Origin: an uncultured Candidatus Binatia bacterium
Lineage (GTDB): Bacteria; Desulfobacterota; Binatia; Bin18
DNA length: 64,000 nt
Direction: 5' to 3'
Assembly: GCA_958296235.1 (NCBI GenBank)
Contig: OY282457.1
Location: 248,001-312,000, forward strand
A program made the translations under genes and the position numbers. Numbering within the stretch: position 1 is the first letter of the stretch; each line of letters begins with the position of its first letter. Under the pieces are notes generated by a model, which did not search any database, was not told the DNA's origin, and saw only the letters and a program-made list of their open reading frames with translations. This document shows, piece by piece, positions 1 through 10,114 of the stretch.

Positions 1-1
1 A

Positions 2-1318
2 TCCGGTCCTGCGGCTGGTGCATTGGCTGCGGCCGGCCTGGCGCGGGAAATCGGCCTGGCTCAGGCGGTGGCGTTTGATATGGGCGGGACAACCGCCAAA
101 GGCTGCCTGATAGAAAATGGGCAAGCCGTTGAAACCGCGGAGGGCGAGGTCGGCGCGGGAATCAACCGAGCCGGGCGACTGAGCAAGGGTGCCGGTTATG
201 CGCTGCGCGTCCCCGCCTACGATATTGTCGAGGTCGGTGCGGGAGGAGGGAGTCTGGCCTGGGTAGACGCCGGCGGCGCTTTGCGCGTCGGTCCACGCAG
301 CGCCGGCGCCGTCCCCGGACCGGCCTGCTATGGCCGCGGCGGAACCGAGCCGACCATCACTGATGCCAACGTGGCCCTGGGATATATGAACCCGAACAGT
401 ATCGCCGGTGGCGCCGTCCCTATTGATGCCGCGGCCGCGCAGACTGCAATCGAGACGCGGCTGGGCGCCCGCCTCGGTCTATCGGTCCACGAGCTTGCCT
501 TCGGGATTCATCAGGTGGCTGACGCGACCATGACGCGCGCCATCCGGGCGGTCACAACCGAGCGGGGCCGTGACCCACGCGAGTTTACTCTGATTGCTTT
601 CGGGGGCTCAGGCCCGCTGCACGCGGCGACGCTGGCCGACAATCTGGGTATGTCGCGGGTGTATATTCCGCTCTTTCCCGGGGTATTCAGTGCGTTGGGC
701 CTGTTGGTAGCCGACCTGCGCTCTGACTACGTGCAAAGTGTGCCGCAGGATTTGGACGGGGTTGACCCCGCGGCGCTACTCCAGGAATTTGACACTCTGG
801 CAGACCGCGCAGCGCAGGAGGCCCGGCATGAGCGGCGCGAGCGGCCTGGGCTTACCTATGAGCGCCTGCTCGATTTACGCTATAAGCGCCAGTCATCGGA
901 GCTGACCCTGCCGCTCCCGGCTCAGGTTGAGGCGGCTGACATCCGGCAGGTTTTGGCCGAGAGCTTTCATGCTGCGCATGAACAAACGTATGGATATCGA
1001 CGCGAAGACGATACTATTGCCATCGTCAGCGTCCGCCTGAAAGCAACCATTCGGACACAAAGCCTGTCCTTCAGCGAGTTGGGCGGGTCTTTCAGCCAAG
1101 CGGCAGAAAAGACCGCGCAGCCGGGCTCTCGCCGCGCCTATTTCGGCCGGCAACAAGGTGAGCTCAATACCCGTATTCTGAGCCGCAGTGACTTGGTCGA
1201 ACATGCCGTCGCCGGTCCTCTGATTGTCGAAGAGTTTGACGCCACGGTCGTCGTCCCTCCGCGCTGGCAGGCGAGTGTCGATGCGTATGGAAATATTGTC
1301 TTGGCCAAAAACGGATAA
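2..1318 (+). CDS. hydantoinase/oxoprolinase subunit A, 5'-truncated
   Basis: C-terminal part of a HyuA/OplA-type subunit (ASKHA-fold ATPase that, with a B subunit, opens hydantoin, 5-oxoproline or similar amide rings using ATP). The frame is open through the left edge. The first residues, SGPAAGALAAA, match about residue 250 of the full-length paralogue at 5077, so roughly the first 250 residues lie outside the window. The second phosphate motif FDMGGTTAK is visible, followed by VEVGAGGGS, a PGPACYGRGG segment and FGGSGPLHA, all shared with the paralogue. Ends 14 bp before the B-subunit gene, so the two are surely co-transcribed. Family is clear; the substrate cannot be told from sequence. 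Confidence 0.93.
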   Translation, partial: SGPAAGALAAAGLAREIGLAQAVAFDMGGTTAKGCLIENGQAVETAEGEVGAGINRAGRLSKGAGYALRVPAYDIVEVGAGGGSLAWVDAGGALRVGPRSAGAVPGPACYGRGGTEPTITDANVALGYMNPNSIAGGAVPIDAAAAQTAIETRLGARLGLSVHELAFGIHQVADATMTRAIRAVTTERGRDPREFTLIAFGGSGPLHAATLADNLGMSRVYIPLFPGVFSALGLLVADLRSDYVQSVPQDLDGVDPAALLQEFDTLADRAAQEARHERRERPGLTYERLLDLRYKRQSSELTLPLPAQVEAADIRQVLAESFHAAHEQTYGYRREDDTIAIVSVRLKATIRTQSLSFSELGGSFSQAAEKTAQPGSRRAYFGRQQGELNTRILSRSDLVEHAVAGPLIVEEFDATVVVPPRWQASVDAYGNIVLAKNG

Positions 1319-1332
1319 ACGAGGAAGAGTTC

Positions 1333-3078
1333 ATGGCCGGCGTATTTGACCCCATTCTGATCGAAGTCATGAAAAACGAGCTGATCGCGGTTGCCGAAGA
1401 AATGGGCATTACCATGAAGCGCACGGCGCGCTCGCTGGGGGCCAAGGAAGGCTCTGATTTTTCGACTGCGTTGGTCGATGCCCAGGGCCGGTTGATCGCC
1501 CAGGGTCTGACCATCGGCGTCCATCTGGGCTACATCATGGGGGTCATGCCGTGGGTGCTGAAGAAATTTGGCGACGACCTCCACCCTGGCGATGTGATTG
1601 TCTCAAATGATCCCTACGGCGGGGTGTCCCACTTCCCGGACATCGTTCTGGTCATGCCCATTTTCTGGCAGGAACAACTGGTCGGCTTTTCGGCTATTGT
1701 GGAACATCATACCGATATTGGTGGGCGCTTCCCCGGCGGCATGGGCATAGCCAGTGCCGAAGTCTACGAAGAAGGGGTGTGTATTCCGGGGGTCAAGCTC
1801 TTCAGTCAAGGCGAGCTGAATCACGACCTGGTTGATATGATTGCCGCCAATGTCCGCGCGCCTGAGGATGTGCGCGGTGACCTGGATGCCCAGGCCGCGG
1901 CCTGTCGGCGCGGCGCCCAGGGAGTGCAGGAACTGCTCGGCCGCCACGGGCTGGAACAATTTGCAGCCTGTAACGAACAGTTACGCCAGTACAGCGAACG
2001 GGCCATGCGAGCCTGCATTGCTGCCATCCCGGATGGCGCGTATGTGTGTACGGACCTGTTTGAAGATGACGGCCTGGGCGGGGAAGGGGTCAATCTGCGT
2101 CTGGTGGTGACCGTCGGCGGCGAGTCTGTCCGGGTTGACTTCGACGGAACCGGCCCACAGGTGCGCAGCGCGATTAACGTTCCCTTCAATCTCACCCGCG
2201 CCTGTGTGTACGTGGCCTTTCGGTCCATTCTTGAGACGGACGCGCCGGCAAACTCGGGGCTGATGGCTCCCATTCAGGTAACTGCTCCCGAGGGCTGTGT
2301 GGTCAATCCCAAATTTCCTGGCGCGGTCGGTGCGCGCGGAATGCTGATGTGGCGGATTATCGACATGGTGTTTGCCGCCCTGGCTCAGGCCATTCCGGAC
2401 AAAGTTTATGCCGCCGGCGAGGGCGGGGCGAATCTGCTGGTGTATACGCCCCGGGTTGATGCCGGAGTGCCATCCATGCTGCTGGATATTTACACCTCGG
2501 GCTGGGGCGCGCGGCCCGATAGCGATGGCGTGGAAGGGGTCACTCCTATGGCCGCGGGTGGCGCCATGCGCAGCATTCCCGCGGAAATGATTGAGCGGGA
2601 ATGTCCGGTCATGCTGGAGGGCTTCGGCTTTTTGCCGGATACCGGTGGGGCGGGACAATATCGCGGCGCCCTGTCCGTGTACCGCCAATGGCGCTTTCTG
2701 GGGGAAGGCCGAGTCATGCTCCGAACCTGTCGGGTCAAATCCGTTCCCTATGGGTTGGCCGGCGGAAAAGACGGCACCCCGTTTGCCGCCAGACTGCGCT
2801 CGGGCGAAGCAGAAACCCAGCTTCCACACGAAATGCTGATTGACACGGAAGTGCGGTCTGGAGAAACCCTGCTGCATATCCAACCGGGCGCGGGCGGCTA
2901 TGGCGACCCGCTCGCGCGTGACCCCCAACTCGTCCTGGACGACGTGTTGGACGAGAAAATCTCGCCGGCGTACGCCGAGCGGGAATACGGGGTCGCTATT
3001 GACGAGCGCGCGGAGCAGGTTGACTGGAACCGGACGGCGCAACTTCGCGCGACCTTGCAGTCTGACCCAGGGACATGA
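1333..3078 (+). CDS. hydantoinase/oxoprolinase subunit B
   Basis: HyuB-type subunit of 581 residues, the usual family length. It starts FDPILIEVMKNEL, the conserved opening of HyuB, and contains the family segments NDPYGGVSHFPD, HHTDIGGRFPGG and DGTGPQVRSAINVP. The ATG follows a GAGGAAGAG ribosome site 14 bp after the A subunit. HyuA and HyuB form the catalytic complex. About half of the positions visibly match the second B subunit at 3139, so these are paralogues serving two related enzymes or one mixed complex. Substrate unknown. Confidence 0.95.
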   Translation: MAGVFDPILIEVMKNELIAVAEEMGITMKRTARSLGAKEGSDFSTALVDAQGRLIAQGLTIGVHLGYIMGVMPWVLKKFGDDLHPGDVIVSNDPYGGVSHFPDIVLVMPIFWQEQLVGFSAIVEHHTDIGGRFPGGMGIASAEVYEEGVCIPGVKLFSQGELNHDLVDMIAANVRAPEDVRGDLDAQAAACRRGAQGVQELLGRHGLEQFAACNEQLRQYSERAMRACIAAIPDGAYVCTDLFEDDGLGGEGVNLRLVVTVGGESVRVDFDGTGPQVRSAINVPFNLTRACVYVAFRSILETDAPANSGLMAPIQVTAPEGCVVNPKFPGAVGARGMLMWRIIDMVFAALAQAIPDKVYAAGEGGANLLVYTPRVDAGVPSMLLDIYTSGWGARPDSDGVEGVTPMAAGGAMRSIPAEMIERECPVMLEGFGFLPDTGGAGQYRGALSVYRQWRFLGEGRVMLRTCRVKSVPYGLAGGKDGTPFAARLRSGEAETQLPHEMLIDTEVRSGETLLHIQPGAGGYGDPLARDPQLVLDDVLDEKISPAYAEREYGVAIDERAEQVDWNRTAQLRATLQSDPGT

Positions 3079-3138
3079 TGGCGAAATGCGACGGCCCGTG
3101 TCCTGTCCGTTGCCGGCGCGTGAACCGGGAGGAGAGCT

Positions 3139-4881
3139 ATGGCATTTGATCCTATTCTGGTTGAGGTGGTGAAAAACGAGCTGGCCGCCATTACCGAAGA
3201 AATGGCGATTGCGGTCTGGAAAACCGGCCGCTCGGCCATGGTCAAAACGGGAGATTTTGCCACTGCCATCTGTGACGGCCAGGGGCGACTGATCGGTCAG
3301 GGCTATGCGGCTCCGTTTCAACTGGCGTTCTTTATTGCGGTGATGCCGCATATCCTCAAAAAATACGGTGACGCATTCGCGCCCGGCGACGTGATTGTGG
3401 TGAACGACCCGTATGCCGGTGTCACTCATATGCCGGATGTGATGATTATTGCGCCCACGTTCTGGAAGGGGCAGCGGGTCGCTTTTACCTTAGCCTATTC
3501 GCACCACACCGATATTGGCGGGCGCTTTCCGGGTGGGTTCAGCAGCCAGTGTACCGAGACCTTTGAAGAGGGTCTCCGCCTGCCGCCAATCAAGCTGTAC
3601 CAGGCTGGGGAGCGCAACGACGCCCTCCTGGAGACGATTCTGGCCAACGTCCGGGTGTCCGACGAATGGCTGGGCGATGTTGAGGCAAAAATCGCGGGCT
3701 GCTGGCGCGGCGAGCAAGAGCTGAAAACAATGCTCGAAAAATACGGCTTGGACACCTTCAACTCGTGCTGCGACTATTTGATTACCTATGCGGAAAAGGC
3801 TACGCGGGCGGCCATCAAAGAGATTCCTCCGGGCGAGTATGTGTATGAGGACGCCTTTGAGGACGACGGTTTTGGCTCCGACGGTGTGGCCCTGCCGCTC
3901 AAGGTGACCCTGCGCGCCCAAGGGGAAACCTTGCGCGTTGATTTCACCGGAACCGGACCCCAGGCGCGCGGCGCCATCAACCTGCCGTTGAGCATGACGC
4001 AAGCCACCGTATATGGCGCGGTCAAGAGCATTGTCAGTCCAGAGGTGTTGACCAATGTCGGCTTCATTCGGCCCATACAGGTCGTTGCGCCGGTCGGCAG
4101 CCTGGTGAATCCACGCTTTCCTGCCGCGGTCGGTGGCCGCGCCCCGTTATTCTTTCGGGTTTTTGATATGCTATTTCGCGCCCTGGCCCAGGCGCTGCCC
4201 GACCGGGTTCCCATCCCCGGAGAGGGGGGGGATGTGTTGCACTTCACCGGTGAGAAAGAAGACGGGACACCGTTTGCGGTGATGGATATTTTCTTTGGCG
4301 GCTGGGGCGGACGGCCACACAAGGACGGTATTGATGGTGTGGCGCCTATGGCCTTCGGGTCCTACGGAACGATTCCGGCGGAGATGCTCGAACGTGAGTT
4401 TCCGCTGGTCGTTGACGGGTTTGGCTATGTGCCGGATACGGGCGGCGCCGGCAAGCATCGGGGCTCGGTGTCCATCTATAAACAGTGGCGCTTCCTGAGC
4501 CCCGGAAAAGTCATGGTCCGCACCAATCGCCTCATTCGCGCCTCCGGCGGGCTGGCCGGCGGCGCGTCCGGCTCGCTGTCCAAGAATATTCTGAATCCCG
4601 AAACAGAGAACCGGGAACTGCCGCGCAAGGCCCATATGCACATGGATGTCAAACCGGGCGATCGCATTCACCACATCGTGTCCGGCTCGGGCGGGCACGG
4701 CAATCCTCTGGAGCGCGACCCGGCCCAGGTGCTGGCCGACGTACAGGACGAAAAGTTGTCTGTCGGCCAGGCACTTGGGCAGTATGGAGTGGTGATTGAT
4801 GCGGCCACGGCCGAGGTCAAGCTACCGGAAACCGAGGCGGTACGGGCCACCCGCTTGCAACCGGCTGCGGCAGCAGACTGA
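3139..4881 (+). CDS. hydantoinase/oxoprolinase subunit B, second copy
   Basis: Second HyuB paralogue, 580 residues, with the same landmarks: FDPILVEVVKNEL at the N-terminus, NDPYAGVTHMPD, HHTDIGGRFPGG and GTGPQARGAINLP. The ATG is preceded by GGGAGGAG. The 60-bp gap from the first B gene encodes nothing obvious. It is followed by a second A subunit, so the locus reads A-B-B-A, as if two A/B modules were joined in opposite gene order. Whether each B pairs with its adjacent A cannot be decided from sequence. Confidence 0.94.
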   Translation: MAFDPILVEVVKNELAAITEEMAIAVWKTGRSAMVKTGDFATAICDGQGRLIGQGYAAPFQLAFFIAVMPHILKKYGDAFAPGDVIVVNDPYAGVTHMPDVMIIAPTFWKGQRVAFTLAYSHHTDIGGRFPGGFSSQCTETFEEGLRLPPIKLYQAGERNDALLETILANVRVSDEWLGDVEAKIAGCWRGEQELKTMLEKYGLDTFNSCCDYLITYAEKATRAAIKEIPPGEYVYEDAFEDDGFGSDGVALPLKVTLRAQGETLRVDFTGTGPQARGAINLPLSMTQATVYGAVKSIVSPEVLTNVGFIRPIQVVAPVGSLVNPRFPAAVGGRAPLFFRVFDMLFRALAQALPDRVPIPGEGGDVLHFTGEKEDGTPFAVMDIFFGGWGGRPHKDGIDGVAPMAFGSYGTIPAEMLEREFPLVVDGFGYVPDTGGAGKHRGSVSIYKQWRFLSPGKVMVRTNRLIRASGGLAGGASGSLSKNILNPETENRELPRKAHMHMDVKPGDRIHHIVSGSGGHGNPLERDPAQVLADVQDEKLSVGQALGQYGVVIDAATAEVKLPETEAVRATRLQPAAAAD

Positions 4882-5076
4882 TTGAGGGTCAGGAGCGCCG
4901 TAGCAAGCAGGTCGGATGAGCGGAGCGTCATCCGCCAAGGCCGGGCTGGCGGGTTATGCCCGCGGCTGACCCGATCTGCAAGGCTGCCGTTCCTGCCGGC
5001 GTCATTCGCTATCCAGGAGGAGAATGAGAAAGCCTGCGCCGTTTGGATAGACGATTCGATATGGTATAGGCTCCCC

Positions 5077-7128
5077 ATGCGTATAGGCTTTGATATAGGC
5101 GGAACGTTTACCGATGTTATTGTGGTTGGCAACGACGGACGCCTGTTTACCACTAAGGTGCTCTCGCTGCTTGATCGGGTTGGCGAAGATATTGTCCAAT
5201 GTGTGCGCGAAGTCGATACGCAGGCCCAGGTCGAAGGCTTCGTCCACGGTACAACCATTGCCTCGAACGCGGTGATCGAAGAGACCACCGCGCGGACCGG
5301 ACTGATTACCACCCGGGGCTTTCGGGACGAACTCGAAATGCGCGGGCAGCGCCGGCCCAATATCTATGACGCGGACTGGGACCGGCTGCCCCCTCTGGTG
5401 CCCCGTTCCCTGCGTTTGGAAGTTCAGGAGCGCATCCTGGGCACTGGTCGGATTGAGCGTCCGCTCGACCCAACGCAGGCCAGGACGGTGATCGACCAGC
5501 TTGTGACCGCGGGTGTCGAAGCGATTGCTGTTTGCCTGGTGAACTCGTATCTCAATCCGACGCACGAACAGCAGTTGGGACAGCTTATCGCTGAGGTGGC
5601 CGCGGATACGGTGGTGTGTCTGTCGTGCGATATCCATCCCGAGATTCGCGAGTACGAACGCACCAGCACGACGGTCATTAATGCGTCGCTGATTCCGGTT
5701 GTTGATCGCTATCTCACCCGACTGGAACAGCACCTCTCGGCCTATAGCGAGCGCGTCCTGATTATGCAGTCCAACGGCGGCATCATGAGTGCCCAGGCCG
5801 CCCGCCGCCGACCCGCGTATATGATTGAGTCGGGGCCGGCTGCGGGTGTGCTGGCCGCGGCGCGCTTCGCCCAGGAGACGCAGCAGGATCGGGTGCTCTC
5901 GTTTGACATGGGCGGGACGACCGCCAAAGCCTGTTTGATTGAAAACGGCGTGCCACTTGAAAAGCCGGGAGGAGAGGTCGGGGGGGGCGCAACCACGACC
6001 ACGCGCTTGTTCGGTGGGGGAGGACATGCGCTGCGCGTCCCCTCGCTCGATATCGTCGAAGTGGGTGCTGGAGGCGGCAGTATTGCCTGGATAGATGACG
6101 GGGGCGCATTACGGGTCGGCCCCCAGAGCGCGAGTGCGGACCCTGGTCCGGCCTGTTATGGCCGGGGCGGAACCGCGCCGACGGTGACTGACGCCAATGT
6201 GGCGCTTGGCTATATGAATCCTGACGCGATCGCTGGGGCAACGCTGACCATAGACCGCCAGGCCGCCTGGACCGCGATTGAGCAAAAAATCGCTCAACCG
6301 CTCAATGTGGAAGTCCTGGCCGCGGCCTATGGCATCACTCAGGTAGCAAATGCGACCATGATGCGCGCCCTGCGGGCCGTCTCGACCGAACGCGGCCGGG
6401 ACCCGCGGGATTTTACCCTGATCGCGTTCGGTGGAGCCGGACCGATGCACGCCGCCGCGCTGGCGGACAGCCTGAGTATGACGCGGGTTCAGATTCCGCT
6501 CTACCCCGGCTTGTTCAGCGCCCTTGGGTTGTTGCTGGCGGATTATCGTCACGACTATATTCGCAGCGTAGCCGTAGCTTTGGACCAGATCGACCCGCAG
6601 GCCGTGCTGCGTCACTACCGGGAGCTTGAGACCCAGGCCCGGGCTGAGCTGGTCGAAGAAGGTATTGCTGCGGAGCGGATTCGCTTCGAGCGCCAGGTCG
6701 ACCTCAAATATGGCTATCAGGTGGCCGAGCTGAGTCTGCCGTTTCCTGAAGTGACTGCCGCTGACTTGCAGGATCGCTTGGCCCAACTCTTCACCCAGGC
6801 GCACCGCCAGGCATTTGGCTATGATCGAGCTGATACGATTGAGCTGGTCAGCGTTCGGCTGCGGGCCTTGGCCTCCTCCGGCCATCTGCGCTTTACCGAG
6901 CTGACCGGCACTGGGAGCGTGAGCGCTCCTGCGCCTCCAGCCTCGCGCATGGCGTATTTCGGTCCACAGCTGGGCGAATGCCAGGCTGCGGTCTACCAGC
7001 GCACCGCTCTTGAACAGGCCCGGAACGGCCCGCTCATCGTGGAAGAACCGGATACCACGGTGGTTGTACCGCCTGGCTGGACAGTCCAGTATGACGTGAG
7101 CGGGAATCTTCTCTTGCAGCATGAATAG
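5077..7128 (+). CDS. hydantoinase/oxoprolinase subunit A, full length
   Basis: Full-length HyuA of 683 residues. I start it at the ATG giving MRIGFDIGGTFTDV because this is the conserved family N-terminus with the first phosphate-binding motif; the frame is open 195 bp further upstream but that part looks non-coding. Landmarks: GTTIASNAVIE (about residue 65), ESGPAAGVLAAARF (about 250), FDMGGTTAKACLI (about 275) and FGGAGPMHAAALADS (about 450). No good ribosome site precedes the chosen ATG; a strong GGAGGAG lies at 5017-5023, ahead of an 8-codon reading frame, so a leader peptide or a translated upstream region is possible. Closes the A-B-B-A cluster. Confidence 0.93.
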   Translation: MRIGFDIGGTFTDVIVVGNDGRLFTTKVLSLLDRVGEDIVQCVREVDTQAQVEGFVHGTTIASNAVIEETTARTGLITTRGFRDELEMRGQRRPNIYDADWDRLPPLVPRSLRLEVQERILGTGRIERPLDPTQARTVIDQLVTAGVEAIAVCLVNSYLNPTHEQQLGQLIAEVAADTVVCLSCDIHPEIREYERTSTTVINASLIPVVDRYLTRLEQHLSAYSERVLIMQSNGGIMSAQAARRRPAYMIESGPAAGVLAAARFAQETQQDRVLSFDMGGTTAKACLIENGVPLEKPGGEVGGGATTTTRLFGGGGHALRVPSLDIVEVGAGGGSIAWIDDGGALRVGPQSASADPGPACYGRGGTAPTVTDANVALGYMNPDAIAGATLTIDRQAAWTAIEQKIAQPLNVEVLAAAYGITQVANATMMRALRAVSTERGRDPRDFTLIAFGGAGPMHAAALADSLSMTRVQIPLYPGLFSALGLLLADYRHDYIRSVAVALDQIDPQAVLRHYRELETQARAELVEEGIAAERIRFERQVDLKYGYQVAELSLPFPEVTAADLQDRLAQLFTQAHRQAFGYDRADTIELVSVRLRALASSGHLRFTELTGTGSVSAPAPPASRMAYFGPQLGECQAAVYQRTALEQARNGPLIVEEPDTTVVVPPGWTVQYDVSGNLLLQHE

Positions 7129-7137
7129 CCGCGGAGC

Positions 7138-9456
7138 GTGTTGCGCTTCAGGCCGGGTGGGTTTCTGCCGTACGGAAGGACATCTTTTGTGAGGCCGACA
7201 TCCACGCCAGTAGTCAAAGATCTGGTCCTGATTGGCGGTGGCCACAGTCATGTCGCGGTGCTGAAACGCTTTGGGATGCAGCCGTTGCCGGGCGCGCGCA
7301 TGACGCTGATCTGTCGCGATATCCATGCGCCGTATTCCGGTATGTTGCCCGGCTATATTGCTGGACATTATACCTTTGATCAGGCTCACATCGATCTTGG
7401 ACCGCTGTCCCGGTTTGCCGGGGCGCGATTTTTTCACGATGAAGTGATCGGCCTGGACCTGGCGAACAAGCAGGTTGTGTGTCGCGCCCGGCCGCCCGTG
7501 GCCTATGATGTACTGTCCATTAATATCGGGGCGACGCCTGCTATTGGGCATATCTCCGGCGCTGCGCACACCGGTGTGGCCGTCAAGCCCATAGACGGTT
7601 TTTGGCGGCAGTGGGAAAAGCTCCGTGAGCGCTGTCTGGCTCGCACCGAACGCACGACTATCGGTGTCATCGGCGGCGGAGCCGGGAGTGTGGAACTCTT
7701 GCTGGCCGTCCAATATCGCCTCAAATGCCTGCTCGCCCAGCAAAAACGGTCAGCCGACCACCTCGTTTTTTCCCTCATCAGTGCGGCGTCTGAGATTCTG
7801 CCAACCCACAACCCGCGTGTCCGCGCCGCGTTTCAGCGCATTCTCAGGCAGCGTGGAGTTGAGGTCCGAACGGATTGTCTTGTCACCGGCGCTACCGAGG
7901 GCTCCATTCGTTTTGCCGATGACACCCAACTTGCTCTGGATGAGCTTCTGTGGGTCACTACGGCCGGTGCCGCGGACTGGCCAGGAGCGTCCGGGCTGGC
8001 CACAGACGAGCAGGGTTTTATCGCGGTGGAGGATACGCTCCAGTCCGTTTCCCATCCTGAGGTCTTTGCCGCCGGAGATATCGCCGCGGTCGTCAACCAT
8101 CCCCGCCCAAAATCGGGCGTGTTCGCCGTGCGGCAAGGCCCGCCGTTGGCGAAGAATCTGCGCCGCTCCCTGCGCGGCCAAGCGGTCAAAGCCTTTGTGC
8201 CGCAAAAGCAGTTTCTGAGCCTGATCTCTACCGGAGACCGCTATGCCGTAGCCTCACGTTCGCGCTGGGCGGGTGAAGGCAAGTGGGTCTGGAGGTGGAA
8301 AGACTGGATCGATCGGCGTTTTATCCGCAAATACAATGAGCTGCCGGATATGCCCGAAGAGGAGCCGGCTCAGGTAGAGCAGGGTCTGGCTGACACGCGC
8401 GTCCTCAAAGAGATTTCCGCTTTTGCCATGCGGTGTGGGGGGTGTGGCTCCAAGATCGGCAGTACCGTCCTGAACCGGGCCCTGGCGCGTCTTGAGCCGG
8501 TTGACCGTTCCGACGTTATCGTTGGCTTGCACGCGCCGGACGATGCGGCTGTGGTCACTGTTCCGCCCGGAAAAGCGGTGGTGCAGACGGTTGATTTTTT
8601 TCGAGCCTTTATTGAAGACCCGTTTGTCTTTGGCCAAATCGCGGCCACCCATGCCCTGGGTGACATATTTGCTATGGGCGCCGAGCCACAGACTGCTCTG
8701 GCTATGGTCACCATTCCGTACGGGTTGGAAGACAAGGTACAGGACCAGCTTACCCAGCTCATGGCTGGAGCCTTGGAGGTCCTCAACCGTGAACACACCG
8801 CTCTTGTTGGCGGGCATACCAGCGAGGGCGGCGAACTGGCGCTGGGATTTGCCATCAACGGCCTGGCAAACCAGGAGGCGGTGCTGAAAAAAAGTGGCCT
8901 GCAGCCGGGACAGGCGTTGATTCTGACCAAGGCGCTGGGAACCGGCGCGCTGTTTGCCGCGGACATGCGCCACAAAGCCAGGGGGCGCTGGGTCGAAGCC
9001 GCGCTGGCCTCCATGCGACAGTCAAATCGGGCCGGAGCGGACTGTCTGCGCCAGCACGGTGCAACCGCCATGACCGACGTGACCGGATTCGGTTTGCTGG
9101 GACATCTGGTCGAAATGGTCCGCGCCTCCGCGGTTGACGTGACCCTCAATATGGAACGGCTGCCGCTTCTGCCCGGCGCGCTGGAGGTCGTTCAGCAGGG
9201 CATTTTTTCGTCCCTGCAACCGCAGAATATTCGGCTGCGGCGGGCCATTCGTGAGGTGGAGCGGGCGGCCCGGCACCCGCGCTATGCCCTGCTGTTCGAC
9301 CCGCAGACCGCCGGCGGGCTGCTGGCCAGCGTCCCTGCCGGGCAGGCCCAGGCGTGTATACGCGAGCTTCAGGCTCTCGGCTATCAGGATGCGGCCATTA
9401 TCGGCGCGGTGCAGGAGCAGAGTGATACGCTTGAGCCGATTACGCTGCAAGCATGA
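7138..9456 (+). CDS. selD: NADH dehydrogenase-like / selenide, water dikinase fusion
   Basis: 772-residue fusion. Residues about 25-390 are a pyridine nucleotide-disulfide oxidoreductase of the NDH-2/SQR kind: [14 protein letters not shown] for [19 protein letters not shown] for NAD, and [10 protein letters not shown] near the end. Residues about 420-770 are SelD, which makes selenophosphate from selenide and ATP for selenocysteine or selenouridine. The catalytic loop reads CGGCGSKIG; aligned to E. coli SelD it keeps the catalytic Cys and the following Lys, while the second Cys of E. coli is Ser. DDAAVV and GHTSEGGE are further SelD landmarks. This fusion architecture is known in other bacteria. 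The start is a GTG at 7138; a GTG at 7189 is equally possible. The UGA-containing gene at 55950 is a likely consumer of its product. Confidence 0.95.
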   Translation: MLRFRPGGFLPYGRTSFVRPTSTPVVKDLVLIGGGHSHVAVLKRFGMQPLPGARMTLICRDIHAPYSGMLPGYIAGHYTFDQAHIDLGPLSRFAGARFFHDEVIGLDLANKQVVCRARPPVAYDVLSINIGATPAIGHISGAAHTGVAVKPIDGFWRQWEKLRERCLARTERTTIGVIGGGAGSVELLLAVQYRLKCLLAQQKRSADHLVFSLISAASEILPTHNPRVRAAFQRILRQRGVEVRTDCLVTGATEGSIRFADDTQLALDELLWVTTAGAADWPGASGLATDEQGFIAVEDTLQSVSHPEVFAAGDIAAVVNHPRPKSGVFAVRQGPPLAKNLRRSLRGQAVKAFVPQKQFLSLISTGDRYAVASRSRWAGEGKWVWRWKDWIDRRFIRKYNELPDMPEEEPAQVEQGLADTRVLKEISAFAMRCGGCGSKIGSTVLNRALARLEPVDRSDVIVGLHAPDDAAVVTVPPGKAVVQTVDFFRAFIEDPFVFGQIAATHALGDIFAMGAEPQTALAMVTIPYGLEDKVQDQLTQLMAGALEVLNREHTALVGGHTSEGGELALGFAINGLANQEAVLKKSGLQPGQALILTKALGTGALFAADMRHKARGRWVEAALASMRQSNRAGADCLRQHGATAMTDVTGFGLLGHLVEMVRASAVDVTLNMERLPLLPGALEVVQQGIFSSLQPQNIRLRRAIREVERAARHPRYALLFDPQTAGGLLASVPAGQAQACIRELQALGYQDAAIIGAVQEQSDTLEPITLQA

Positions 9457-9461
9457 CCGCC

Positions 9462-10001
9462 TTACGCATAGGCCCTGAGAAAAAAGAAGACGAGCACGCC
9501 GGTGACCGAGACGTAGAGCCAGATCGGGAAGGTAAAGCGCGCTATCTTTTTGTGTGGCCCAAACTGTCCGCGGGCTGCATAGTACAAGGTCGTAAAGACC
9601 AGGGGCAGGGCGACAATGGAGAGAACGATGTGGCTGATTAAGATGAAAAAATACAGTAGCCGAATCGGCCCCTGGCCGGGAAAGGCGGTATCGCCATGAA
9701 AATGGTGATACACGATATAACTCACCAGAAAGAGGACTGAGAACCCAAGCGCGGCCAGCATGCAGCGCATATGTCGTTCCCGGTTGCCGCGTTTGATATT
9801 GACAAACCCCGCAGTCAAACAGCACGCGCACAGAGCGTTAAAGCACGAGTTGGCCGCTGGGAGATACGTCACCCAGTCTCCCTCTGCCGTGGCCGCCGGC
9901 TTATAGTAGATCAACCAGATCAAAAATCCGCTCACAAGCAAGCCGAGCAGAAAAAACCAGGACAATGGATTGCGTGTTATGGCCTGGGTGGGCATGGGCA
10001 T
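9462..10001 (-). CDS. DUF420 membrane protein (YozB/CtaM-like)
   Basis: About 179 residues with at least four hydrophobic segments: SWFFLLGLLVSGFLIWLI near the N-terminus, then stretches around LGFSVLFLVSYIVYHHF, LLYFFILISHIVLSIVALPLVF and FPIWLYVSVTGVLVFFFL. The HHFHGDT and ISHI histidines and the spacing fit DUF420, a family tied to cytochrome c oxidase assembly in Firmicutes. I start at the ATG at 10001; the frame extends to a TTG at 10031. Convergent with selD, leaving only 5 bp between the two stop codons. No oxidase genes are nearby, so the role here is inferred from family only. Confidence 0.8.
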   Translation of the reverse strand: MPMPTQAITRNPLSWFFLLGLLVSGFLIWLIYYKPAATAEGDWVTYLPAANSCFNALCACCLTAGFVNIKRGNRERHMRCMLAALGFSVLFLVSYIVYHHFHGDTAFPGQGPIRLLYFFILISHIVLSIVALPLVFTTLYYAARGQFGPHKKIARFTFPIWLYVSVTGVLVFFFLRAYA

Positions 10002-10114
10002 GAAGCTAACGGCAGGCCAGGCGAAGATCAAGCCTCGGCCTGGCCTGCGTGTCGCGCTTGACGCGGTATTCCTGTAGAATGCCGCTTGGTCAGAACGAAG
10101 ACAAGGAGGATAGT

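Noticed and set aside
1981-3429. 482-codon minus-strand open frame
   Set aside because: Antisense to the two clear HyuB genes, has Arg/His-rich shadow composition and no ribosome site.
6109-7743. 544-codon minus-strand open frame
   Set aside because: Antisense to HyuA and SelD; low-complexity shadow of high-GC coding sequence.
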